Shown: positions 54,275 to 61,060 of the stretch, piece after piece
Layout of the letters: the number at the start of each line of letters is the position of its first letter
How positions within the stretch are numbered: the stretch's first letter is position 1
Assembly (NCBI GenBank): GCA_017625155.1
Contig: JAGALP010000010.1
Coordinates: 109,407 to 173,406 of the forward strand
Length of the DNA stretch: 64,000 bases
Direction of reading: 5' to 3'
Source: Paludibacteraceae bacterium
GTDB lineage: Bacteria; Bacteroidota; Bacteroidia; Bacteroidales; Paludibacteraceae
Notes under the pieces: generated by a model
The model's database searches: none
Told to the model about the DNA's origin: nothing
The model's input: only the letters and a program-made list of their open reading frames with translations
Translations under genes and position numbers: made by a program

Positions 54275-54745
54275 TTAGTAGGATGTGCGTTGGGTAGCAG
54301 CGTAGCTGATCTTCAGCGCGTATGCACGGCGAAGCTCTTGCTTAATATCTGCGATAATACCCATCTTAGTCTCCTTGTCTGCTTTGATTGACACTGTCAT
54401 CAAACCTTGGTCAGACTCTTTCATAGAAGAACGCTCGTTGATGATATAATCACCAATCTCCTTAGCGTCAGCGAAAGCATCGTCCAATTGGATACGTGTC
54501 TCTGCACCGTATTGCTTGCGGAACTCAGCAGTAGGAGTACCTACATAGATGTAACGAACCAATGATTTCTTCTCCAACTTAGTCAACTCTGTGGCTTGAG
54601 GATTCTGGATTTGAACCTTGTAAGTAACCTCCTTCATAGATGTTACAGACATGAAGAAGAACAAGAGCATGAAGATGATATCTGGCAATGAACTGGTGTT
54701 CAGCGCAGGCATCTCACGTTTATCGTTTCTACGAATTTTTGCCAT
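54275..54745 (-). CDS. ExbD/TolR family biopolymer transport protein (second copy)
   Basis: 156 residues. Short cytoplasmic N-terminus (AKIRRNDKREMPALNTSSLPDIIFMLLFFFMSVTSM) with the single membrane helix and the functional Asp (D in SLPDIIF), then a periplasmic domain ending KQELRRAYALKISYAATQRTSY. It forms a proton channel with ExbB and energises TonB or a related motor. It lies 2 nt after the first exbD. Two adjacent ExbD paralogs with one ExbB is a common Bacteroidota arrangement. Confidence 0.9.
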   Translation of the reverse strand: MAKIRRNDKREMPALNTSSLPDIIFMLLFFFMSVTSMKEVTYKVQIQNPQATELTKLEKKSLVRYIYVGTPTAEFRKQYGAETRIQLDDAFADAKEIGDYIINERSSMKESDQGLMTVSIKADKETKMGIIADIKQELRRAYALKISYAATQRTSY

Positions 54746-54747
54746 AC

Positions 54748-55329
54748 TTATTTTCCTCCATAATTTTTAGGTTCAGCCTCAGAAATCTTTTGAGGATAAA
54801 TCTTGGCAATCTTCTTTTGCCACTCCTCATCAAGATCGTTGTAAGACTTGTGGAAATACTGTTGTGCGCACTCTTCGCGCAATTCATTGTAGGCGGCTAC
54901 GAGTTCGTTTTGCACCTCCAAATATGCTTGATATTGTGTATCAGCGTCGTTTTGAACGGAGATAACGTGATCTTTTGCATATTTAACCATGCCAAATGGA
55001 GCACCGAAATCCTCCTCTACCAACTTAGGCATATTGGCATCATCGTTGGGGTTAGCAATAAACTCCTTCGCCTTAGCGCGCAGTTGACGTACATCGAGTT
55101 CTTGACCTTGCACAAGGAGTTTGTTCTCCCAGTTGATCTTCACAACAAACAAGTTACGCTTGTTGATATCGGTGTCCTCAATCTTTTGATCGGGTGGAAT
55201 AGGAGGTGGCAAACGACGTGCCAAACCTTGATTCACATCCATAGAGGTGGTCACCAAGAAGAAGATGAGCAGCAAGAACGAGATGTCGGCCATGGAACTG
55301 GCGTTGATCTGCGGGATTTTCTTTGCCAT
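54748..55329 (-). CDS. ExbD/TolR family biopolymer transport protein (first copy)
   Basis: 193 residues. N-terminus AKKIPQINASSMADISFLLLIFFLVTTSMD carries the conserved Asp in the membrane helix. The periplasmic part is longer than in the second copy and helical (AYLEVQNELVAAYNELREECAQQYFHKSYNDLDEEW). Paralog of 54275-54745. It follows the small membrane protein by 8 nt. Confidence 0.9.
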   Translation of the reverse strand: MAKKIPQINASSMADISFLLLIFFLVTTSMDVNQGLARRLPPPIPPDQKIEDTDINKRNLFVVKINWENKLLVQGQELDVRQLRAKAKEFIANPNDDANMPKLVEEDFGAPFGMVKYAKDHVISVQNDADTQYQAYLEVQNELVAAYNELREECAQQYFHKSYNDLDEEWQKKIAKIYPQKISEAEPKNYGGK

Positions 55330-55337
55330 AACTACAA

Positions 55338-55814
55338 TTACTTTTTAACTTTAGTATAAATAACACCCCAAACCAAAGCTGCTACAGTAGAAGCGGTAAG
55401 GATGTAAACAAGATACATAATAGCATCGCTCATGCGAGCCATGTTACCTACGTTGTCGGTACCTTCGTAACCAAGGATCTCTACCTTCTCAGGGCTACCC
55501 AAGAACCAGCAGAGTGCGCAGAGGGCAACAGCACCTAGCACTACAGCTACAGATACGAGACCGCGCTTAGGATCTACCTTGAAGGTCTCTACAAGCTTAG
55601 CCAATACGAAACCGAAAGTAACAAGGATAACAAGTACTACGAGCGCGTAAATCCAATAGAGGAGCACGTTGGTGAACTTAGGAATATCCAAGAAGTCACC
55701 AGCTACCTCCAACGAACCTTCAGAGCCTCCAAGGAAGAACAACGCAGTTGCTACGATGCCTACCAACATGAGTACCCAGAGGGTTACTTTTGGGAATAAT
55801 TTATAATTCTTCAT
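55338..55814 (-). CDS. Four-helix inner membrane protein of the exb operon
   Basis: 158 residues, about four membrane helices (VTLWVLMLVGIVATALFFLGG, VLLYWIYALVVLVILVTFGFVLA, GLVSVAVVLGAVALCALCWFLG, AIMYLVYILTASTVAALVWGVIYT). No named family known to me; a gene of this kind regularly sits between exbB and exbD in Bacteroidales, so it is probably an accessory of the motor complex. Confidence 0.78.
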   Translation of the reverse strand: MKNYKLFPKVTLWVLMLVGIVATALFFLGGSEGSLEVAGDFLDIPKFTNVLLYWIYALVVLVILVTFGFVLAKLVETFKVDPKRGLVSVAVVLGAVALCALCWFLGSPEKVEILGYEGTDNVGNMARMSDAIMYLVYILTASTVAALVWGVIYTKVKK

Positions 55815-55870
55815 AATAATCTATAATTTTGCAAGTTTAACAATTCACGTTCTGCACAATGCAAAATAGA

Positions 55871-56698
55871 TTATTTCTTTTGTGCTGCGTCGTATTCAAC
55901 CACGAGGTCGAGGAGGCTGATAGAGCTATCCTCCATCTCGTTAACGAGACCCTCGATCAAGCTAAGAATGTAGTTATAGAATACTTGAAGAATAATAGCG
56001 ATGATCAAACCGAGGAGGGTTGTCAAAAGAGCGACCTTGATACCACCAGCAACGACAGTTGCAGAGATATCACCTACTTGTTGGATCTTATCGAACGCTT
56101 GGATCATACCGATAATGGTACCCAAGAATCCCAAAGATGGAGCGATGGAGATAAAGAGAGAAATCCAAGAGAGGTTCTTCTCGAGGAGACCGAGTTGAAC
56201 ACCACCGTAAGAAGCTACGGTTTTCTCAACAACGTCAACGCCTTCGTTGTAGCGGCTCAAACCTTGATAGAAGATACTTGCTACAGGACCACGAGTGTTG
56301 CGGCAAACTTCGAGAGCAGCCTCGATACCACCGTTCTTCAATGCTTTCTCAACCTCAGCCAAGAGCGCCTTGGTGTTAGTTTTGCTCAAGCTCAAATAGA
56401 TGATACGCTCAATACAGAGTGCCAAACCAAATACCAAGCAGATAAGGGTTGCAGCCATAAAGCCAGCACCACCTTCAATGAACTTAGTTTTGAGAGTCTT
56501 GTGGAGAGCTACGATACCGCCTTCCTCAGCCTCTTCTACTACTTCTTCAGCCTCAACTACAGGAGCTTCAACAGCTGCAGAATCTACAGTTACTTCCTCA
56601 GCTACAGGAGCAGCCTCAGCTGCGTCTTGAGCCATTACTGCAACGCTTCCGAAAGAAAACATTGCCAACACCGTTAGGGTTGCAAAAATTTTTTTCAT
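55871..56698 (-). CDS. exbB: ExbB/TolQ/MotA family proton channel protein
   Basis: 275 residues. It has an N-terminal signal-like helix (FATLTVLAMFSFGSVAVMAQ) and an acidic alanine/valine/glutamate-rich stretch (25-65) absent from E. coli ExbB. Three membrane helices follow, with the conserved SLGFLGTIIGMIQAF (about residue 190) and GGIKVALLTTLLGLIIAIILQVFYNY. It pairs with the two ExbD proteins to convert proton flow into work on TonB, probably powering the TonB receptors of this genome. First gene of the operon. Confidence 0.93.
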   Translation of the reverse strand: MKKIFATLTVLAMFSFGSVAVMAQDAAEAAPVAEEVTVDSAAVEAPVVEAEEVVEEAEEGGIVALHKTLKTKFIEGGAGFMAATLICLVFGLALCIERIIYLSLSKTNTKALLAEVEKALKNGGIEAALEVCRNTRGPVASIFYQGLSRYNEGVDVVEKTVASYGGVQLGLLEKNLSWISLFISIAPSLGFLGTIIGMIQAFDKIQQVGDISATVVAGGIKVALLTTLLGLIIAIILQVFYNYILSLIEGLVNEMEDSSISLLDLVVEYDAAQKK

Positions 56699-56739
56699 AC
56701 GATTTGTTTTTAGTATTAAATTGTTTATAATTATTTAAT

Positions 56740-57183
56740 TCGCTTTCGCTCATGTTGGTGGCTCGCTGTGCGAGCGTTAATGGCAGCAGAGCTGCGAAAT
56801 GTGGTTACGCTCACGCTTCACGAAAGTGGTTCACTTCGTTCACGTTACGTGAGGATTCGAGGGCACCGACCTCGCTACGCTCGCCCACTTCGAATACCCA
56901 CAGTCTGCCACGGGCATCCTTGAGAGAGGGGGATTTCTTATCTCGGCTACGCCTCGAACGATTATTTCTGCGTAATCCTCACAAGCTGTCACAAGAGGGG
57001 ATTCGAGGGCACCGACCTCGCTACGCTCGCCCACCTCGAATACCCACAGTCTGCCACGGGCATCCTTGAGAGAGGGGGATTGCTGCGTAATCCCCACAGT
57101 CTGCCGACGGCATCCTGTGCAAATCTTTTTACTCTCAATCTCACTTGAGCAAGCTCAGATTCGATTGTTCGTAAAAATCTTTG
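56740..57183. repeat. Non-coding region with an 83-nt direct repeat containing tRNA-Ser 3'-end sequence
   Basis: Two 83-nt copies, 56853-56935 and 56999-57081, differ at a single base (T at 56889, C at 57035). Both end in GAGAGAGGGGGATT, the same 14 nt found at the 3' end of tRNA-Ser (57186-57199), and both begin with GGATTCGA, which continues that motif in the tRNA T arm. A partial third unit follows at 57083-57115. The left part (56740-56850) holds small palindromes such as GCTCGCTGTGCGAGC. No credible gene. On the minus strand this lies directly downstream of tRNA-Ser. Confidence 0.8.
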
Positions 57184-57271
57184 CGGAGAGAGGGGGATTC
57201 GAACCCCCGAAACCCTTTTGGAGTTTACACGCTTTCCAGGCGTGCCTCTTCAACCACTCGAGCATCTCTCC
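57184..57271 (-). tRNA. tRNA-Ser (anticodon GGA)
   Basis: 88 nt, class II with a long variable arm. It begins GGAGAGATGCTCGAGTGG. The anticodon arm CACGC-CTGGAAA-GCGTG gives GGA. The T arm is GGGGGTTCGAATCCCCC, acceptor end TCTCTCC with discriminator G. No encoded CCA. Confidence 0.95.
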
Positions 57272-57467
57272 TTCGTCGCAACTGGCTTGCAAAAAGAAAC
57301 TCGCCTGCGAGTTTGGCTTGCCGCCGTTGCTCCTCTTAAATCGAACCCACGAGGTTCGATTTATTTTCTATTCGGTCCATGACCGACACAAGTTTTCAAT
57401 GAACATTTTTGGCATAGGCGCGGATGCGTTTTCGTTCGCGAAACGACACAATACGCCTAATGACCCG
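57272..57467 (-). other. Structured leader between a promoter and tRNA-Ser
   Basis: Nearly 200 nt separate the -7 box at 57468 from the tRNA. They contain several perfect hairpins: AACTCGC/GCGAGTT (loop CT), AAATCGAACC/GGTTCGATTT (loop CACGA) and CGGTC/GACCG (loop CAT). This is unusually long and structured for a tRNA leader and could include a small RNA. No reading frame looks real. Confidence 0.5.
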
Positions 57468-57475
57468 CAAAGGTA
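57468..57475 (-). promoter_or_regulatory. -7 box upstream of tRNA-Ser (TACCTTTG)
   Basis: Minus-strand TACCTTTG followed by CGGGTCATTAG. It is the nearest promoter to tRNA-Ser on that strand. Confidence 0.58.
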
Positions 57476-57525
57476 CAAAAAATATTTGACATATACACAA
57501 TAATTTGCACTTTTTTTGTTTTTTT

Positions 57526-58347
57526 TCACAAATTTATAACAAAAAGTGCCTTTGCGTTGGCTGTTGTTACTTCATTCACATGCTCTACAGAGCATTGATA
57601 CACCTCTGCCAAACGCTCCGCTACATGCCACATCCACTTGCTCTCGTTGCGCTTGCCACGATGAGGGACAGGTGCCATATAAGGTGCATCCGTCTCCAAT
57701 ACCAATCGCTCCAAAGGAATACCTACCAAGTGCTCCGCCAATTTACAATTCTTAAATGTTAGCACGCCACCAATACCCAAATAATACCCCATATCTACCA
57801 CCTGCTTCGCTACCTCATGACTGCCACTGAAGCAGTGCATCACACCCTTGACAGTAGGGAACTCGCGAAGGATGTTGAGGGTGTCTTCTGTGGCATCGCG
57901 GCTATGAATCATCACAGGCAAATCATACTGCTCTGCCCAACGCATCTGCTCACGCAATGCCTCATGCTGCTGCTCCTTGAAGGTGGTATCCCAATGGTAA
58001 TCTAAGCCTATCTCACCGATGGCGATGAGTTTTTTTTTGGATATTGGACGCTCCGCTATTGGATAAGGGACGCCCTTCGGACTATTGGACATGCGCGTAT
58101 CGACTGCTGCTTTGAGTACTTGCAGTTGTTCTTGCCAATCTTCTTTCACATTCTCTGGGTGCAAACCCAATGCAGGAAAGAGATATTGGGGGTATTTATC
58201 ACACACCTCCAATACATCTTTTACCGAAGTCTTATCTACACCAGGCACCAGAATAGCTTCTACTCCATTCGCCTGTTGGTCAGCTAAAAAAGTGGCTAAC
58301 TCTTCCGCATACTGCGGGTCATCTATGTGGCAGTGGGTGTCGATCAT
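57526..58347 (-). CDS. tatD: TatD family metal-dependent hydrolase
   Basis: 273 residues. TIM-barrel metallohydrolase with MIDTHCHIDDPQY, LVPGVDKTS, IGEIGLDYHWD, LPVMIHSRDA, VMHCFSGSHE and ETDAPYMAPVPHRGKRN, the full TatD set. Family members act as 3'-5' DNA exonucleases or D-tyrosyl-tRNA/peptide-type hydrolases; the name does not imply Tat transport. Between residues 91 and 112 an insert SNSPKGVPYPIAERPISKKK is encoded by GACTATTGG/GCTATTGGATAAGGGACG words (58030-58095), repeating words found at queA and before the methyltransferase gene. Confidence 0.93.
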   Translation of the reverse strand: MIDTHCHIDDPQYAEELATFLADQQANGVEAILVPGVDKTSVKDVLEVCDKYPQYLFPALGLHPENVKEDWQEQLQVLKAAVDTRMSNSPKGVPYPIAERPISKKKLIAIGEIGLDYHWDTTFKEQQHEALREQMRWAEQYDLPVMIHSRDATEDTLNILREFPTVKGVMHCFSGSHEVAKQVVDMGYYLGIGGVLTFKNCKLAEHLVGIPLERLVLETDAPYMAPVPHRGKRNESKWMWHVAERLAEVYQCSVEHVNEVTTANAKALFVINL

Positions 58348-58412
58348 ATTGTTGGTTCGCTGCGCTCACGTTGTATGCTTCGCGTTGTTATGTTATTTGT
58401 CGCTGTACGACG

Positions 58413-59714
58413 TTATTTGCTTCGCGTTAGAATGCTGCTGTCACCGTAGCTAAGGAAGCGGAAATCATGCGAGAGGGCATAGTCGTAGATAGTATGCCAA
58501 TTGCCTCCTACGAACGCACTTACCAACAACAACAGCGTTGATTTGGGTTGGTGGAAATTCGTAATCAACTGATCTACTACGCGGAACTTATATCCTGGTT
58601 TAATCATTATCTGCGTTTCGGCATGCAAGACGTTTTGCTCTATACAGTCCAGATAATCCACTATTGCCTGCAATGCCTCGCGTGTAGAAAGTGTATATTC
58701 TTTCTCGTATGGCTCAAATTGGGCGACAGTAAGCTGTGGTGTAGCGTTGTGTAGCAGTTGTGTTCCGAGGAAATATAGACTCTCCAAGGTACGCATACTG
58801 GTGGTGCCTACCGCCACAATATGTCCGAGGTTACTGATAATCGTTTGAATAGTAGCTTTGGGTACGGCAATAATCTCGGTGTGCATGGTATGTTGGTTAG
58901 CATCCGCCACCTTGACTGGCTGGAAGGTTCCTGCGCCGACATGCAACGTCACTTCTGCCGTTTGTATGCCACGCGCGCGCAAACCATTCAACACCTTATC
59001 CGTAAAGTGAAGTCCTGCGGTAGGGGCTGCTACCGAACCTTTGATACGTGAATAGACGGTCTGATAGGTAGTTTTGTCGCTCTCTTCGGTCTTGCGATTA
59101 AGATATGGAGGGATTGGCAACTCGCCTACGGCGTCGAGGATCTCAGCGAAGCTGATGTTTAGACCGTTGCACTGTTGGACCGCTGCGCTGTTAGACCGCT
59201 GCGCTATTGGACTCCATGAGAAGTGTACGGCGAAAGTGTTGCCTGTTTGTTCGCCTTTTTCGGCGAAAAGGGTGATTTCTTCGCCCGAAGGGAGTTGTAC
59301 GGGCAGGGACAATGCACCTGTTTTCCACTTCTTGGCATTGCCAATCATGCACTTCCATGTACAGCCGTCTGTGCTACCCAAAGCCAACTGATAGTCGTGC
59401 GGCTGCAATGGTTCGAGGCAAAAAACCTCTATGCGGGCGCCGAGAGTATTGTGTAGCGGTGGTGTAGATGTGGTGTAGGGTTGTGTAGCGGTAGTTTTAT
59501 GAAACTCGAGGCGCGCTTGTATTACGCGCGTGTTATTATATATAAGGAGGGAATCGGCAGACAGGTAGTCGCCGATATGGTCAAAACGGTCTTCGCTCAC
59601 TTGTCCATCACGATAAACGAGCAGTTTGCTTTGGTCACGGTTTGCCAATGGGTATTTGGCGATGCGTTCGTCGGGTAAGGGATAATTATATTCTTCTATA
59701 AGGATTTCTTCCAT
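58413..59714 (-). CDS. queA: S-adenosylmethionine:tRNA ribosyltransferase-isomerase, with three simple-sequence inserts
   Basis: 433 residues. It converts preQ1 in tRNA to epoxyqueuosine. Core motifs: IEEYNYPLPDERIAKYPLANRDQSKLLVY, LLIYNNTRVIQARL, AEILDAVGELPIPPYLNR, YQTVYSRIKGSVAAPTAGLHFT, GTFQPVKV, GTTSMRTLESLY and ITNFHQPKSTLLLLVSAF. It is longer than typical because of inserts: ATQPYTTSTPPLHNTLG (DNA 59450-59490, CTACAC words), SPIAQRSNSAAVQQCNG (59165-59215, CCAATAG and GCGCAGCGGTC words) and TQLLHNATPQ (58735-58760, CTACAC words). All are in frame and avoid the catalytic motifs. Overlaps the next gene upstream by 19 nt. Confidence 0.95.
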   Translation of the reverse strand: MEEILIEEYNYPLPDERIAKYPLANRDQSKLLVYRDGQVSEDRFDHIGDYLSADSLLIYNNTRVIQARLEFHKTTATQPYTTSTPPLHNTLGARIEVFCLEPLQPHDYQLALGSTDGCTWKCMIGNAKKWKTGALSLPVQLPSGEEITLFAEKGEQTGNTFAVHFSWSPIAQRSNSAAVQQCNGLNISFAEILDAVGELPIPPYLNRKTEESDKTTYQTVYSRIKGSVAAPTAGLHFTDKVLNGLRARGIQTAEVTLHVGAGTFQPVKVADANQHTMHTEIIAVPKATIQTIISNLGHIVAVGTTSMRTLESLYFLGTQLLHNATPQLTVAQFEPYEKEYTLSTREALQAIVDYLDCIEQNVLHAETQIMIKPGYKFRVVDQLITNFHQPKSTLLLLVSAFVGGNWHTIYDYALSHDFRFLSYGDSSILTRSK

Positions 59715-60865
59715 GATTTTCTATCGCCACTAAATAGCACATATTGATTAAACAGACAGTCTAAGTCACCATTGATGAGATGAATGCGCTTGGCGGGACG
59801 TAGTCCCACACACTTAAGCGCCTCCTCGTTGCTGGAGATAATCCATGCGGTTGCGCCACAGAATTGGTGCTTCAATGCGGTACCCATATCTTGATAGAGG
59901 CGTAGGACATCTTTGTCTTGCGACAGGCGTTCGCCATACGGTGGATTCATCATCACGAGTGCACCTTCCGTGTTTTTATCAGCAAGCCGCAGTTCTTCGA
60001 TACGGATTTGCTTTACTTCTATGTCACGCTGTAGGTTAGCTGATTGGATGTTCTTTTGGGCAGTTTGTACGGCATAGAAGCCCGCATCTGAACCATAGAT
60101 CTTGTACTTGAAATCGCGCTCGCGACTATCATCGCTATAGATATCCTCAAAGAGGTCTGCATCGAAGGAAGCCCATTTCTCGAAGGCAAAGCCCTTGCGA
60201 TAGATGCCTGGTGCGATGTTGCGGGCAATGAGTGCTGCTTCGATAAGAAGCGTACCTGAACCGCACATGGGGTCGTAGAAATCGCTTTGGCCATGCCAAC
60301 CAGCGAGCAAGAGCATGCCTGCTGCAAGCGCCTCGTTGATAGGAGCTTGTGTGTTGGCTACGCGATAACCGCGCTTATGTAAGCTTTCGCCTGAACTATC
60401 CAGCGAAAGGGTAACTGTGTCGCCTGCAATGTGTACGTTGAGGTAGATGTCAGGGTTAGAGAGTTGGACACTGGGTCGCACTCCGCCATGTTCTATCCAC
60501 CAGTCCACGATAGCGTCTTTGACTCGGTAGGTGATGAATTGTGAATGGCGAAAGAGGTCGGAATAGACAGTAGCGTCAATCTGGAACGTGGTTTTAGCGG
60601 TCATGTATTGCGCCCAGTCTAATAGTTTGACTTGTTCGTATATGTCGTCTGTCTTTTTCGCCTTGAATGTAGCGATTGGTACCAATACGCGTGAAGCTGT
60701 GCGCAAACAGAAGTTGGCGGTGTAAAGCATACGTTTGTCGCCCGTAAAGGAGACAGCACGGCGTTCTATTTGTACGTTGTTGGCTCCAAGTTCGATGAGT
60801 TCTTTCGCGAGTACTTGTTCTAGTCCCTTGAAAGTCTTTGCCAACATTTGAAATTCTTTGGTCAT
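59696..60865 (-). CDS. THUMP-domain class I RNA methyltransferase (RlmL N-terminal-like)
   Basis: 389 residues from ATG 60865 (MTKEFQMLAKTFKGLEQVLAKEL). The frame is open 65 codons further upstream, but a -7 box at 60887-60894 lies within that part and it encodes simple-repeat sequence. The N-terminal ferredoxin-like and THUMP domains run to about residue 155. The Rossmann methyltransferase domain has YDPMCGSGTLLIEAALIARNIAPG (SAM binding), SDAGFYAVQTAQKNI and VMMNPPYGERL (target-base motif). This matches the half of RlmKL that makes m2G2445 in 23S rRNA; the standalone size suggests the RlmL activity. The exact target is inferred. Confidence 0.9.
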   Translation of the reverse strand: MTKEFQMLAKTFKGLEQVLAKELIELGANNVQIERRAVSFTGDKRMLYTANFCLRTASRVLVPIATFKAKKTDDIYEQVKLLDWAQYMTAKTTFQIDATVYSDLFRHSQFITYRVKDAIVDWWIEHGGVRPSVQLSNPDIYLNVHIAGDTVTLSLDSSGESLHKRGYRVANTQAPINEALAAGMLLLAGWHGQSDFYDPMCGSGTLLIEAALIARNIAPGIYRKGFAFEKWASFDADLFEDIYSDDSRERDFKYKIYGSDAGFYAVQTAQKNIQSANLQRDIEVKQIRIEELRLADKNTEGALVMMNPPYGERLSQDKDVLRLYQDMGTALKHQFCGATAWIISSNEEALKCVGLRPAKRIHLINGDLDCLFNQYVLFSGDRKSWKKSL

Positions 60866-60886
60866 GTTTTCAGCAGAAATATTCGA

Positions 60887-60894
60887 CAAAGGTA
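60887..60894 (-). promoter_or_regulatory. -7 box of the methyltransferase-queA operon (TACCTTTG)
   Basis: Minus-strand TACCTTTG, 22 nt before the chosen ATG. It rules out any start codon upstream of it. Confidence 0.68.
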
Positions 60895-60944
60895 CGAAAT
60901 TATTTGCAGGTGTGCAAGAAAATAGCAAATTTTTCGCAAATTTC

Positions 60945-61015
60945 AGGATAAAGGACGCTACGCTATGGGACGCCCGTTGGGCTATTGGGTAAGGGATAAG
61001 GGGTAATGAAAAACC
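60945..61015. repeat. GGACGC / GGGCTATTGGGTAAGGGATAAG word array
   Basis: The gap between the methyltransferase promoter and the 61061 gene carries CTATTGGG, TAAGGGATAAGGGG and GGACGCTACGC words, the same ones that appear in frame inside tatD and queA. Immediately to the right, AACCGAGCGG and CCGCTCGGTTT (61013-61038) form a perfect hairpin that is the likely terminator for the 61061 gene on the minus strand. Confidence 0.6.
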
Positions 61016-61060
61016 GAGCGGTGATGCCGCTCGGTTTGGAGTTGGTATGTGGTTTTGCAA

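Noticed and set aside
55859-56677. 272-codon antisense open frame opposite exbB
   Set aside because: exbB is unmistakable on the other strand and in its expected operon; the antisense product has no recognisable features.
59696-61060. Longer 454-residue start for the THUMP methyltransferase
   Set aside because: The extra 65 residues are translated from simple-repeat words and cross the promoter -7 box at 60887-60894; the conserved protein starts at 60865.
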